From Eleginops maclovinus (Eukaryota; Chordata; Actinopteri; Perciformes; Eleginopidae), in the NCBI RefSeq assembly GCF_036324505.1, contig NC_086368.1, positions 3,692,165-3,756,164 on the forward strand: DNA of 64,000 bases, given 5' to 3'. The notes below the pieces were generated by a model. That model ran no database searches. It was given only the letters and a program-made list of their open reading frames with translations, and was not told the origin of the DNA. Position 1 is the stretch's first letter; the number at the start of each line of letters is the position of its first letter. A program made the translations under genes and the position numbers. Below, piece by piece: positions 49,223 to 61,109 of this stretch.

Positions 49223-50604
49223 ACTCCCAAAGTGACAGCTGTGTCAGCGTTGTGTCTCCTTCATCATAAAAGCAGAATATGAAATAATAACCAATCATCT
49301 GATGTGTGTGGAGTTTGGACTGTGGCAAACCCCCTGTAATTTTACATCGAATGAAGGTAAACAGTGGCCGGCTGTGCGTTCTGCGGGCTGGCGACACACC
49401 TCTCAGAGGCTGCAGGTTCATCAGTGTTTCTGCCTTCACATGCTGTAGAGTTCATGAAGTGAAAACACTTTGAACACTATAAAGAAGCTGTAGGTAGCAA
49501 CTTCTGTAAGAGCCCCCCACATCCAGTCGTCAAAGTAGACTGGTTACTCACTAAAACCCATGCAGGCATGCACGCATCAGCGTTGTTTTGGGCTGGGTCG
49601 GACACACGGTGTCCAGGGCCGTTCATCCCTGGGTCAAACATATAATACTCACTGGCCTATTGACAAAACTCTCACTGGGATCCACTGCTGCAAAATCCAC
49701 TCCACAGTTTTAGTGAACTGAATGGTACCAATGCTGCTCAGGTACTTTTGTAGCTCGTACCTCAAGATCTGACGGATCTGCAGTTTTCAGTTTAACGCCT
49801 TAAGATCAGGATTACAGGCAGGACATCAGGCCTCAAAAAATAATTATATCTGAGCATACATAACATACGTTTATATACTGTAGATCGCAATGGTTTGCCT
49901 TTTTACTCGTGACAACACATTTCCATGATGTCCCTGAAGACAGCCTCTGGCCTGCTATAAACCGTGGGGCGGATCCTTGGATCCCTCTGGCCCACTCACA
50001 GAATGCGCTCCTGCAGCAAATAGACAGCGCGCGCACAGAGCCAGGCTTGAATTACTAACAGAGGTCCCAGAACATACTTTTGATTAACTAAATGTTATTA
50101 TGGGCTATAATGACTGATCGATACTATGGTACCAAAAAGCGAATTATGAACATTACGGTAATTACTGTAAAATGATCAAATAAAGTTTGATCGTTTACTG
50201 ATACGTGGTTTCCTAATATTTGTCCACATTTCTGAATGGTGATGATGTGCATAGTCGTAGTGACATGTGACCACAACAAGTTACTCACATGTTGCATTAA
50301 GTTGTATTTATCCTAAATATTTGCATACTAATTGGCATTCATTAGAATTAATGAGTGAAAGAAAGTGTGAGCAACCACTTTTTCACTTTCATTTATTATT
50401 TCAATTCCAACCATAGTAATGAAGAACATATTTTACACTGTAGTCCAGGTTTACAGCAGTAACAATCATATAATTCAACATTATAACCTTTGTGAAATAG
50501 GACTTGCTGCAGGGCTGTTGTGTGTTACCTTACCTCATTTTTTTGGTTCACATTACATCACGCGTGACAAAAGCATAGGAACAAAGAAAAGCCACACAAA
50601 CGCT

Positions 50605-51138
50605 TCCTTTAAGATAATTTATTTTGTACAGTAAAACAGAAGATGGGAGGTTGCACTGCATCCACTGTGATTGTGGAGAGGACGGGGGGGATGGATTTAA
50701 GCACCCGGGATGTTACAAACTTTAACAGCAACCATTTCTCAGCGCTTGTGTGATTATTGAGTATCTTACAAAGATGGACAGTCAATCAACTCAGAAGTCA
50801 ATTGTGACAAAGTGTCTGATACGTGATGACATGACTTTGAACTGCCTCCAGTAACGACTCAATGCAGGTCAAACAAACAAACTTTGTGTACAGCGTGCGT
50901 TCAAGGACACCACAACTCTCACAGTACATACTATCACGCCAACAACTAAAACAGGCATTCTTCCGTGGGAATAAACATAGTATATATACTCTTATCTCTG
51001 TACCTCCTCTTAGAAAGGCATGTGTGTTTGTCAGTTGTTGTTTGTCCACATGATCATTGTGATGTGAGCGTTGTGGGGTCGTTGAACGCAGCCCGCTCTT
51101 ATAGGTTTAGGGCCCCGGTAGGGTGCGTTTGTTTCCGT
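50605..51138 (-). other. cyc1: Likely cyc1 3' UTR
   Basis: The sequence between the stop codon and the predicted poly(A) signal has no supported open frame or known repeat. Its right half includes the ACAACAACTGACAAACACAC stretch read on the minus strand. Confidence 0.5.
50618..50623 (-). terminator. cyc1: Likely cyc1 polyadenylation signal
   Basis: AATAAA on the minus strand, about 515 bases after the cyc1 stop and with no earlier convincing signal. Inferred from sequence only. Confidence 0.5.
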
Positions 51139-51243
51139 TTACTTGGGAGGCCTGTAGGCAATCTTCCTGCTCTTCAGCACAGACCACCTGTGTCTTTTCA
51201 TGTAGTAAAGCAGAGGGACCACGATGCTGGCGCCCAACAGCAG
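51139..51243 (-). CDS. cyc1: cyc1 exon 7: membrane anchor and stop
   Basis: It encodes [20 protein letters not shown] and [14 protein letters not shown], then TAA. One hydrophobic helix is followed by a basic matrix-facing tail. Confidence 0.95.
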   Translation of the reverse strand: MLLGASIVVPLLYYMKRHRWSVLKSRKIAYRPPK

Positions 51244-54200
51244 CTGGGGGGAGAAAGAGAGAAGATCGATTAATCCCACGACTAAATCCAAGTTTACATC
51301 CTGCTTGAACTCGATTGAATTTGTCTGTATGCAGTGAACACTTTAATAAAATGGGATTCAAACACATTTCTGATGCAGGTTGGGGTTGATGATAGTAAAT
51401 GCTAAGTGCTATTTAATTCTATTGTAATGTACAATGGCTTGTTTTTATGTTGCTGCAACGCAAAAAAATCCCAATTTGGGATCAATAAAGTACATCCATC
51501 CATGACAACAACACAGCAGCGTGCGTTCCACCTGTCATGTGACAAGGAACAACCAAAAACAGCCAAGAGATACAGCTCTGAAAAAAATTAAGAGACCAGT
51601 GCAGCATTATCTGGTTTTACTATTTATAGGTATGTGTAAAATGGACATTATTTTATTGTATTCTATAAGCTACTGACAACACTTCTCGGTGTTGGAATTC
51701 AACAGACACTGGAATGAGATCTGTCTGGAGGGTCACCATATTCATTTTGTGAGCACAGCTGCTAAAAAGTGTGTAGCTGCGCATCGTACCTTCAGTCCCA
51801 TGCGCTTGCGTTGGTCGTGCGCTGGCTCCGAGGCCCACTTCAGGAACGTACACACGTCCTTAGCAACCTGACTCATGGTGGCAGGTGTTCCTATGGCAGA
51901 CAATACACACACACACACATCAACCATCAGCACAAAGATTTTAACTGCAGCAAAGTTCGATGCACGATCCTGGAAACGTACATGGGCATGAAACAGTTCA
52001 ATCTCCATGCGCGTGCAAAAATAGTTTAAAGATCTATTTTTTAAAACCAATTGCAATTTGCAGATTGAAACGATTCAGTGACTTCAAAAACAGTTAATTT
52101 GAAACAGCTTGCAATTTTGGTTGCCTTCTAAGATAAAAATAGATAACTTGCACTTGTTTAATATAATAACTATTGCAAGTTGCCACGGCTGCTCACATTA
52201 GCATTGCTCATTTGCTGTCACCTTAAATTTAATTATAGTTTTTTTTACAAAAAAAGCTTAATAGTATCTATGTTATATCTTAGTCGTAGTTCCGACTCAT
52301 TTCTTTACTTCTTCTCTTGGTATTTGAATATTATCCTTCTGTGCAATGCCTGCTTCAGCACAACAATCTCCTTTCTGAAAGTTGAAATGCTATAACGGTT
52401 CTTCTGTTCTCTTTCAGTCCATCACGTTGTGTTTCTACTCAGATCCCCACTGTAACTAGGATTAGTTGATAAAGCAGCCTGACCACACAATCAACTACAC
52501 ACTTTGCATCTCAACTCACCATCCTCAAACTCCAGCACCTCATTGTAGATTGGGGGGGCCATGCCGATGGCCTGGCCGGCGAAGTAGGGGTTGTAGTAAA
52601 GCCCCTCCCTCACCGCCACTCCTGCTGGAGGCTCACAGTATCCTGTCAGCAGGCTGAACACGTAGTCCTCTCCTCCATGTCTGCGGGAACACAACACGTG
52701 AACACCGAGTGCATGAAGCTATCAGATGTGTGAGTGCCCTCAGATGAACAGTTATTAGTTACCTGGCGTTGATGATGTAGCTGAGGTCGGGGGGCAGCGC
52801 TCCGTTGTTGGCAGCGCGGGCGGCTTCAGGGTTGGGGTAAGGTTTTGGGAAGTAGTCCGACAGCTTTCCAGGGCGGGTGAACATCTCTCCGCTCTCATCA
52901 GGGCCATCCACCACTTCAGCCTGAACACAACACACCATGCATGTTAAAAAAGGAAAACCTCACACACCATGCGTCTTAAGAGAATATTGATCACCGTTTC
53001 CCAGATGGTTCAACCCCTCTCACACACACAGCCTCACCTCCTCAGCGAGGGCCTTGGCCTCAGCCTCTGTGTGCGACACTCCCACCAGATTTCTGAAGGC
53101 CAGGTACTCCATACTGTGGCAGGCTGAGCACACCTGCTTATACACCGCATAACCACGGCGCACGCTGCGGGGGGGAAACAGAATAGAGGTCATCTTCTAA
53201 AAAGCACTACAGGGGCCGAAACTACGGATGAACCTGTTCCAAATTTCTCAGACAAAACCAATGTTTAGAATAATTTCCTGTTTATTTATATCTGTTTCTC
53301 TTCAGTGTCAAGGTAACTCAAGGAATAAGAACTGTCTTTCAGCTCGTCATCACACTAACTTTGAACAAGCCAAATTATCTAAAGATAACTTTTACAAAAG
53401 CCTTTTTAAACTTTACAACTAAATACTCTAGTAAACTTTATTTGTACTATTTATTTATAATTGTTACTGTCTCCATTATGTTCACTTTCAGGATTTCTGA
53501 ATCTGCAATAGGTTTCCTCATTGTCAGTCATGATCTTTTATAACCTGTCATATTTAGGATAATAAGTCATATTTCATAGAATTAATTTGCCATTTATCAA
53601 ATTGAATATGTAAATAATAAATATACAGAACAAGCTTCTGAATTAAGCAACGTATTATGGCAGGAGAAACTCAGATAAACAGAAACAATGCGCTCAATTT
53701 TCATTTCATCAGTAAAACCTTAAGTGGGCTGCGGTCATCTTTGAATGTCCCATCATTTGCATTGGTGCATCCCTAGTGTGCTAACACAACAGCACAAAAT
53801 GAAACAGGAGACTGTGTTTTACTGCGTGCGTGCGTGTGTGTATCAAACCTGGCGTGGTCCAGAGAGGACAGAGGTCCAGCGTGGCTCCATGGGTAAGTAG
53901 GGGGGTGAAGCTCCAGGTCGGAGGCTTTGACTGACTGATGCAGCATGAGAGCGAGTCCCGCCCCGCCGGCAGTGACCACGCCTAATGTGCTCAGGGCAAC
54001 CTTCTTGCTCCGAGGCAGGCTGGCGAAGGACATGTTGGCCTGTGGAGGAGAGAGATGAGCACAACAAGATATCCCTTAGTTAGTGAAAAGCATCCAACTC
54101 CATTTGTGAACAGTAGTACTTCACATAAATATAACATAGAAATAATAATAATTTCTGAATAAATGTAAGCAAAAAGTGCACATTTCCCATCTTTGGTCAA

Positions 54201-55692
54201 AATGAAGGACTACTGATTTCAGAAATTCCCTGAATTTACTGGTTCTCACAACCCAAATGTATTTGCTGTTATTTTTTCTGGCTGAAATTAGGGTTGAACA
54301 AATCATATGAAAACCAATTGTCTCTGACATTCATTTTATTTGCTATTCTCGACTAATAGTTGAGAGAACAGAAGCCATTAGCTATATTGTAGACTTTGAT
54401 GTCTTTGATTTACATTCTTCCTACTCAAAAATTTGATTTGTATTGTAAATAGGGATGCACCGAAATGAAAATTCTTGGCCGAAACCGAAAACCGAAAATG
54501 AGGAAACCAAGGCCGAAAACCGAAACACCGAAATAAATTATTATTCCAATTATTAGTACCATTGCATTTATGGCTATGACTGTGTGCTAACCTTACTAAA
54601 AATCAAGGCGTTGCAATTCAAAGAATAAATAAATCACGAAATTATGAAAATATTTATTTAGAACTGACATTATGCACAATATAAAATAAAATGAAATGTT
54701 TAACTTGACCATCATGTGTAGCCTACATGAAATAATATGTACAGGCTTAAATAACTGCCTAGCTGATGAATATTGTAAAGTAAATTATGCTAGCTCAGAT
54801 AAACAAACAAAGGTCATTAATTCATTCATCGAAAACGTTAGTGGGCTGCAGGTCATCTTATGCAGCTTGAAATTGTGCATCCTAGTGTGCTACAAAGTTA
54901 AATGATAACCAGGAGCACTGTTTTACTGGTCTATCGGTGCGTGAATATTCTGAAACTAGTCCAGAGGCAGAGCTCCAGGGGTTGCACACATTGAACAGGG
55001 GGGTAAAATACGTCTGGAATGTCGCTTTGCTGACTGATGCGCATGAAGGGGTCCCGCCCGTCCGACATGCCACGAACCAAGCTCGCCTCTACACCAGGCA
55101 GGCTGGATCACTAAGGCAATGATTCCATCATTTTGTAATGCCCTAGCTTGGCACTCCGGACTTTTAAGTATAAAATGTCCCTTAAAAAAAACCTATGTTT
55201 TAGTTAGGGTGAAAAAGATTCCTAGCAGGACAAGCTGCAACTAATATGTATTTTGATTTGTGCTAAGAAGGCAAATCCATTTCCTAAATAAAATGGTTTT
55301 GTTGTTTAAAATATATGTTTAAAAAGTTTAAGCCTATTTTGAAAGTCAGTCTAAAAATCGAATAAATGATGACTATTGTAAAACAGAACACAGTAAAGCA
55401 GCAGAAACAGGTGCAATTCCACACCTTTGCTTATTCAATTATTTGAAACGATTTGTTTCCAAATGCTAAGTGAAACAATGTTCAGAATACTCTGAGTTCA
55501 CCTCGAGACCTTTACTGTACAGAGAGCCTGTTGCTGTATAGCAGTGCCCTCCCTCAGTGATGTTATGAAACTGTCCTTCACTACTGCTTCTGTAACTAGG
55601 CAGCCGGAATTATATGACTGCACCCCTGAATCACGACACACACACACACAGACACACAGACACAGACACAGACACAGACACAGACACACACA

Positions 55693-55759
<67 letters not shown>

Positions 55760-57373
55760 TTACTAGTAGAAGGGCAACTTTATCCGAGATTGAATAGTAA
55801 AGTGTTGTCCAGCAGCTGACAACCATTTATGTGCCAGGTAGTTTAGTGGACTGGTTGTTAAGATAGATTTCCCAAACCATTATCTAAACCCCTGATTTTA
55901 TTACGGACCTTTGTTAGAAACTCAGTGCTACATCCTTCCCTGTCTGTTTTTAAACTGACTATAATACATGCACAATTTAAAGATGACACTGTTTTAATGT
56001 ATGCCAAAAGATAATTAGCTGCTTACCAGCATGGATACAATTCCATTCTAGCAACCAAGAGCTGAAATGATCATTCAATAGCATTTTAAATGTCAAATGA
56101 CAGAAAAGAATCCCCAAACAGCTGTTCAAGCCATAACGCCTTACACTGTTGCTGCTACATCAAACATAACGTTCAGATACGTTATAGACAAAACAATGAA
56201 TCAGAAAATTGAACCGCTGATTAATCCATAAATAAAGACAAATGTAACCCCATTAAATAACGGGCAAACCATAATTCATATTTATATAAAAAGGAAGGTT
56301 AACTTGAAATATAGAGCTAATCATTCCACCTTTTAGAATGTATATATCATTCTCTTTTCCCCTTTAAATGGGTGATTGTTTTCATTTAGATATGTATCAT
56401 ATATGGTAGTGTACCCCTGGACTAGAATCGTGTTGCTGCATCTATACTATTCATATCAAGCAATACGATGGATTTGATCCGGATATTTGTTACAGTTATT
56501 CTAAAATCATATCAACCTTGAGAAACGCTCACAGGGTAAACTGCTCAGTCTCTGTTTGTACCCCAGGCAGGTCACAACTGATAGCGGAGTGAATGACACA
56601 AGTACATTTTACTTTCATATATTTACCTCCACTGATTAAAAATAGAAAGCTCAAACTTTTTCAGGACACTTTCACAGATGACATTTAGCCGTCAGATGAA
56701 GGGTACAGCAAAAAACGGCTAAAGACAGCTTTCTCACCGGAAGTCCTTTCAGTCCTTGAAACGCTAACTCGTTAGCAAGCCGATTAGCTAGAATACTTTG
56801 GCCGTTGACAGCTTTGACTTAATATGAACAAAACATGACTGTTGAAAGACTAAATACTACAACAAAAACTATGTTAAAACACCCTGGAGTGCATTAAAGT
56901 ATTGGGGTAGTGTAAGCTAAGGTTTACGTTTTATTTTATTGAACCTGGACGTTTGCCGGGTGGTTGACACGACTTCCAGAGTTAGCTTATCGGCTAGCCG
57001 GCTCCAGTAAACGATAGCTACCAGGTTTTCTGTATGTGTGGCGTTTGTTTTCGGAATTAAAGAGGCCATGCTGATATTTAAGTTTAAAGAGAAAAAACAT
57101 ATCAGAAAATATAATACAAGACCTGTGGCTACATCCTAAGAAATATGTGTGAACACGAGTGACCTTGTCTCACCCTACTGACAGAACCAGGCTAACATTA
57201 GCCCGCCATCCGGACACCACATCATAACTGTTAAAATGTTGCAACAACACCCTGCCTTTAGGGATAGACACAACACTGAGGTATCGACCTACCACAGGAG
57301 TCTTGACGGATTTCGATGTGTTGAGGAGGGCTCTCCCACTCCCCGATAGCACCACGACTCGTAGCGCCGCCAT
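51139..57373 (-). CDS. cyc1: Cytochrome c1, haem protein of mitochondrial complex III (7 exons, complete)
   Basis: Cytochrome c1 takes electrons from the Rieske protein and passes them to cytochrome c. It is anchored in the inner mitochondrial membrane with its haem domain in the intermembrane space. Exons on the minus strand are 57373-57293, 54039-53849, 53164-53038, 52920-52763, 52680-52520, 51890-51790 and 51243-51139. They give 924 bases and 307 residues, with all junctions in phase. A bipartite presequence (residues 1-66, basic then hydrophobic [13 protein letters not shown]) precedes the mature start SDLELHPP. The haem motif CSACH is at 103-107, the axial Met is at 226 in GMAPPIY, and a C-terminal membrane helix ([15 protein letters not shown]) precedes the [12 protein letters not shown] end. 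The mature length of 241 equals the human protein from memory. An in-frame ATG 35 codons upstream (57478) exists, but the MAALR start fits the family and has a purine at -3. The gene faces cpne9 tail to tail. Confidence 0.96.
51440..51505 (-). repeat. LINE/SINE-type tail in a cyc1 intron
   Basis: GTTGCTGCAACG and CCCAATTTGGGATCAATAAA followed by CATCCATCCATG, the tail seen also near 46360 and 59945. Confidence 0.6.
51573..51730. mobile_element. Tc1/mariner-type miniature element, copy 2 (truncated)
   Basis: It starts CAGCTCTGAAAAAAATTAAG and follows copy 1 (31244) through TGTTGGAATTCAACAGACA. The right terminus is lost or replaced. Confidence 0.72.
51790..51890 (-). CDS. cyc1: cyc1 exon 6
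   Basis: It encodes [20 protein letters not shown] and [13 protein letters not shown], the conserved segment before the membrane helix. The acceptor is tgccatag and the donor gtacga. Confidence 0.95.
51891..52519 (-). other. cyc1 intron 5
   Basis: A 629-bp intron with no recognised repeat or exon. Nothing else is seen. Confidence 0.7.
52520..52680 (-). CDS. cyc1: cyc1 exon 5: axial methionine
   Basis: It encodes [20 protein letters not shown], then [20 protein letters not shown] and [10 protein letters not shown]. The Met of GMAPP is the expected sixth haem ligand. The donor is gtgagt. Confidence 0.96.
52763..52920 (-). CDS. cyc1: cyc1 exon 4
   Basis: It encodes [20 protein letters not shown], then [20 protein letters not shown], then [12 protein letters not shown], ending in a split Arg codon. 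All are conserved cytochrome c1 segments. Confidence 0.96.
53038..53164 (-). CDS. cyc1: cyc1 exon 3: haem-binding CxxCH
   Basis: It encodes [20 protein letters not shown] and then [25 protein letters not shown] binds the haem covalently. The acceptor is ccccccgcag and the donor gtgagg. Confidence 0.96.
53165..53848 (-). other. cyc1 intron 2
   Basis: AT-rich sequence. Its right end (from about 53640) is shared in diverged form with 54770-54890, including a GTGCATCCCTA transposon-like end near 53764-53774. Confidence 0.65.
53849..54039 (-). CDS. cyc1: cyc1 exon 2: end of presequence and mature N-terminus
   Basis: It encodes [20 protein letters not shown], a hydrophobic stretch, and [20 protein letters not shown]. 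The acceptor is ctcctccacag. The donor gtttga is weak but fits the frame, splitting a Ser codon. A decayed copy of this exon lies in intron 1. Confidence 0.94.
54449..54888. mobile_element. DNA-transposon-like repeat with TAGGGATGCACC ends
   Basis: The left end TAGGGATGCACCGAAATG and right end TTGTGCATCCTA are inverted. The GGCCGAAAACCGAAAC-rich left part is characteristic of a fish repeat. I found no clean target duplication. Confidence 0.68.
54770..55230 (-). pseudogene. Decayed tandem duplicate of cyc1 exon 2 and its flanks
   Basis: This stretch is collinear with 53640-54110 at an offset of about 1.1 kb. Shared blocks in order are CTCAGATAAACA, GTGGGCTGC.GGTCATCTT, GCATCC(C)TAGTGTGCTA, CTGTTTTACTG, GTCCAGAG, AGGGGGGT, TGACTGATG, GTCCCGCCC, AGGCAGGCTGG and CCCTTA. 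The part matching exon 2 lies at about 54950-55110. On the minus strand it reads through degraded versions of the exon (NPWSSAS against YPWSHAG), and the 3' splice acceptor equivalent is lost. It should be silent, but it sits inside the functional gene's intron 1. Confidence 0.68.
55637..55757. repeat. (CA)n and (CAGA)n microsatellite in cyc1 intron 1
   Basis: About 120 bp of CA repeat with CAGACA units in the left half. Confidence 0.94.
55758..57292 (-). other. 5' part of cyc1 intron 1
   Basis: No exon or classified repeat. Several GCTAGC/GCTAAC-rich stretches occur near 56760-57010. The lack of repeats close to exon 1 could reflect promoter-proximal sequence, but no motif decides this. Confidence 0.55.
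57293..57373 (-). CDS. cyc1: cyc1 exon 1: start of presequence
   Basis: It encodes [20 protein letters not shown] and then KSVKTPV, an Arg/Ser-rich mitochondrial targeting start. The donor is gtaggt at a codon boundary. Confidence 0.9.
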
Positions 57374-57479
57374 CTTCTCTGCGTTCCTCTGAGCTGAGGG
57401 AGCACTGACTCGCGCGGATAAACACAGGATCCTTCGGTTCGGAACCTTCAAAATAAAATCATCACGGGTGAAACTCATG

Positions 57480-58939
57480 GTTTTCAGCTAGGTCACAATT
57501 TACAGAATAAAACCACTGTGGCCAATTCCCATCGCATCAACTGTTTTAAGAATGAGAAACTATAATATTAGTGTTCATAATTAACATAAACATACACATG
57601 GCAACATACCTTTAGGGTTGAGATTAGTTGTAATAGCTTACCTTTGTCCCTTTAACCATCACACTTGTAAAAGGAATGCAGTTATAGATAAAAGGACATT
57701 TTGAAAGTATACAATAGACATTATAGTCGTGTTTTTTATAATACTGCAAAGCTGGCGGCAATAAAAAAAAAAGTTTTCTATTTTTTTATTTCACAAACAT
57801 CTGTGAAGACCTCAGTAGGAACTATTGCTCCGACAAAGAAGTATCTACCTCAATGTATAAGAGAGTCTTTAATATGTAAAAACACTTTTGTTTTTCCTTG
57901 CTGAATGGACCTCATTGCCTCCTGTTCTTTTCAGAAGACTGACTGTTTTTATAGAATACATATATTTTTCCATTTTCTCCCAGTGTCAAGTCTGCTCTTA
58001 TTTTGAAGGTCACCTGACCGGAAATACATATCCATGCTGACTTCAGCTCTAACTTGACACTCCATTTACACAACCATTTTTTCGCATTGTTAAGTAACAT
58101 CTTACAAAAACAAAAAAAAACAAAAAAAACAAAACGTAATAATATAATAGAATAGTAATATATTGTTCTTTATACGTCAGATATGAGGGTTATAAAAAAA
58201 AAGGTATTTTAAGATATGTGTCTCCATCCAGCGGCGGCTACATGACATCATTATACATTTGACCTACATTGCGAAGTTAGTGTCCGTGATATAATATATA
58301 TTTAAGTTATGTCAAAAACCTTTTTATATACTTCGATCGAGATTCATCAAGTTGTTTAACATTCACATAAGGACAAGCTCAGTTTATAGAGTCCAGAATA
58401 GTCTATGCAGCTCTTCACCCTGAATAACTTTTGAAGGAGAAACTTTATTGAACCCCGGACAGACACGGACAGAGGACAACATGCTGTGTCTTTAATGAAC
58501 CCTGCGTGTTTTGGCATTTGTTCTTATTTCATAAATAGTTTTACTTCCGTCAAATTAGAAATAACACAATATAGAAATACTCTGTTATAAATAAACATCC
58601 TGCATTCATAATAATATTAATTGTTGGTATTAAAATATACTTGGAGTAAAAAAAGCAAGTCATTCTGCACAATGGCCCATGTAAGAATAATTTATTTGAT
58701 CTCATTGGATCATAATCATTGATGTGTTTATCACTTTAATGATGCAGCTGTTGAAATAGTTGCTTATTTATGTATTTATTTTTTCACTATAGGCCTATCC
58801 TGTAGGTTGTGAATCTCACCAAGTGATCGCTAAAGTTAATTTTTTTTATAGATTATATTTTGGGTTATTAATCGGAATTGGAATCTTCCAACTAACTAAA
58901 GTTATCTGTAATTTGAAGGGGATTAGAAAGAACATTTGC
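57480..58939. other. Upstream flank of cyc1
   Basis: It should contain the cyc1 promoter near 57380-57700, but I see no TATA box or clear named element. An A-rich stretch lies at 58105-58135. No gene is recognised. Confidence 0.5.
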
Positions 58940-59710
58940 CAGTGACTTGCGAAAGTATTTAATGCCCTTAGATCTGATCAGATGTGGTTTACAAAATTGT
59001 ACATCAACGAAAGCTCTTATATGCTAACAGATTATTTGCCAAGCCAGAATTAATGATCCATTAGCAGATCTTTAAAAAAAGAAAGAAAAAAAAGAAACAT
59101 TCCTCTTGCATAAGTATTCATTTAAGACTGCAGTAACAGCCTGCACTCTTAAATGTTTACCAGCTTGGGCCAAAGTCTGAGTCTTTAATGCAGATCTGCT
59201 CCAGGTTGTTCAGGTTGGTTTAATGACGCGTGGTCGTGGACTGCAGCTTTCAAACAGTGCCAGAGATTCTGGATGGAAATCCGATTTGGTCTTCTGTAAC
59301 TGCACATGACCTTTTTGTTTTTTAAATCCTCCTGTGCTGAAGCGTGTTCTCTTGCTTCAAACTGCTGTAAACTGCTACAAACTTCGCTGCAAACTTTTCG
59401 TCATCCATTCTTTATTTCAAGTATGCAAATGTAATATAAATTCCCCCGCTATATGAGTAATAAAGGATTTCTGATTCTGATTTCATTTTTCATTTTAACA
59501 AGATGCCCAGCCCCTGCTGATGAAAAGCGTCCCCACAGCATGATGCTGCCACCCCCACTCTTCACTGTGGGGATGATGTTATCCCGCCTCAGGCAGTGTT
59601 GATTTTGCGCCACACAAAGCTATTTGAATTTTGGCCAAACATCTCCATCTTCCTCTCCTCAGACCCAAAACCTTGTACCCCATCTCGGAAAACTTGAGAG
59701 GCTTTGATAT

Positions 59711-59741
59711 GGCTGTTGTTGTTGTTGTTGTTGTTGTTGTT
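59711..59741. repeat. (GTT)n short tandem repeat
   Basis: About nine GTT units inside the Tc1-like relic. Confidence 0.9.
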
Positions 59742-60519
59742 TGTGGCTCACTGAATGTTGTCCCTCTGTGGCTTCCATCACTTGTTTTCTTATTGTTCAG
59801 ACCTTTAGTTTTGAGGGACAGGTTGCGGGGATGCTCTTATGCTTCATTTTTTTTACACATTACCTTCAGATTTCAGTCTGGGCAAAAATATTTAAACTTT
59901 GGGGGTTATCCAGCTAATCTAAGATAAGCAAATATAACATGATAATTACTCTATTAATCCCAAACTGGGAAATGTTGGTGTTGCAGCAGCATAATACAAT
60001 ACAGGGCATAGCACATAATTAGAAATAAAAAGAAGAAATAAAGAATTCTAAAGTTTACACATCTCAAAGAAAAAATAGAAATAAAAATGACACCGGCATT
60101 AGAGAAAACATATATATATACAGTTGACTATGAAGATAAATAATCTATACAGTCAGACAAGTAAACACTGTTGAAATTAACAACATATAAAGCAAGATGT
60201 TTTATACATAATAGTGCAGTGAATGGAATATTAAATAAAATATAAATGTACAATGTAAAGTGTAAAGTGTGAATGTTATGTTCCAGTTAACAAGAGAGGC
60301 TATGGAGCAGAGATGCAGACAATGGTTCATTGTTCCATTTTAAGGTCTGTAGTGTGCTTCTTAGATAAACATTTTTATTTCGGGAAACTTGTAGCTTCCA
60401 TAGCACACGGGTTGAATACTTATGAAAACAGCATATTTCAGTTATTTATTTTTCTAATATAAAAGTAATTTCACTTTGACACAAATCATTTTGAGGATCA
60501 TTATTTTTTAATTAAGTAG

Positions 60520-60720
60520 ATGAAGAAGGAACCGTTAATGTCCCACGGAGGGGACATTTACAATCTGCATTTGACCCATCCTAGTGTTAGGCCCCCGGGG
60601 AGCAGTGTAGGGAACAGTGTCTTGCTCGGGGACACCTTGGTAGCACTTGGTCTTTCGGGGTCTTGAGCTAGTGATTCTTCCGGTTCCCAAACCAAGTCCC
60701 TATGGACTTCGCCATGACCA
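60520..60720. repeat. Interspersed repeat of SINE/LINE-tail type
   Basis: It contains GGGGAGCAGTGTAGGGAACA and GTCTTGCTCGGGGACACCTT, a block seen in many fish repeats. It lies inside the Tc1-like relic, and orientation and family are uncertain. Confidence 0.5.
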
Positions 60721-61109
60721 CCACCAAACAGAACAAAATCTCATGCTTCATTTTTAATCCAGACACATATTATATTTTCCCAGGGGATTGAATACTTTTG
60801 CAAGCCACTGTTGGAATTAAATGCAATCCTTAATCATAAACCCAAATATCAGTTGAAGCTGATACCTTGTGTCCTCCAGAAGATGGAGACACAGCATCAC
60901 AAGATAAAATACAGGGGCATAATGGGGCTTTCACTCCTCTATACTGTACACCTCACACACTAAAAACATACTTTTGTCTTTTCTGTTTTGTTCATTTTTC
61001 CTATTCCAGGTGAAAATTGGAATCAGATTTATAGTAGGTTTACCCACAAGTAATTTGCTTTCATGTAAAATGGTGCGTATTTATGTTGTAAGAAAAGGAG
61101 CAAAATTAT

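Larger units (their letters stand above)
45216..50600. other. Intergenic region between convergent cpne9 and cyc1
   Basis: No host gene is seen. It holds two LINE fragments (46340-47005 on the minus strand and 48850-49222 on the plus strand) and a diverged tandem duplication at 48541-48830. Other short frames are not supported. Confidence 0.65.
58940..60810 (-). mobile_element. Decayed Tc1-like transposon with inserted LINE tail
   Basis: The termini CAGTGACTTGCGAAAGTATT and GAATACTTTTGCAAGCCACTG are inverted. On the minus strand near 59640-59510 the sequence reads WRKINTA and then [21 protein letters not shown], the conserved Tc1 transposase segment with Arg in place of the usual Cys. Stops break the rest. 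A LINE/SINE-type tail (CCCAAACTGGGAAATG and GTTGCAGCAGCA) at 59945-60100 and another repeat at 60520-60720 have inserted later. No TA target duplication survives. Confidence 0.72.

Noticed and set aside
57374..57478. Alternative upstream start for cyc1
   Set aside because: The family starts close to the MAALR position and the added residues match nothing I know, so the internal ATG at 57373 was chosen.
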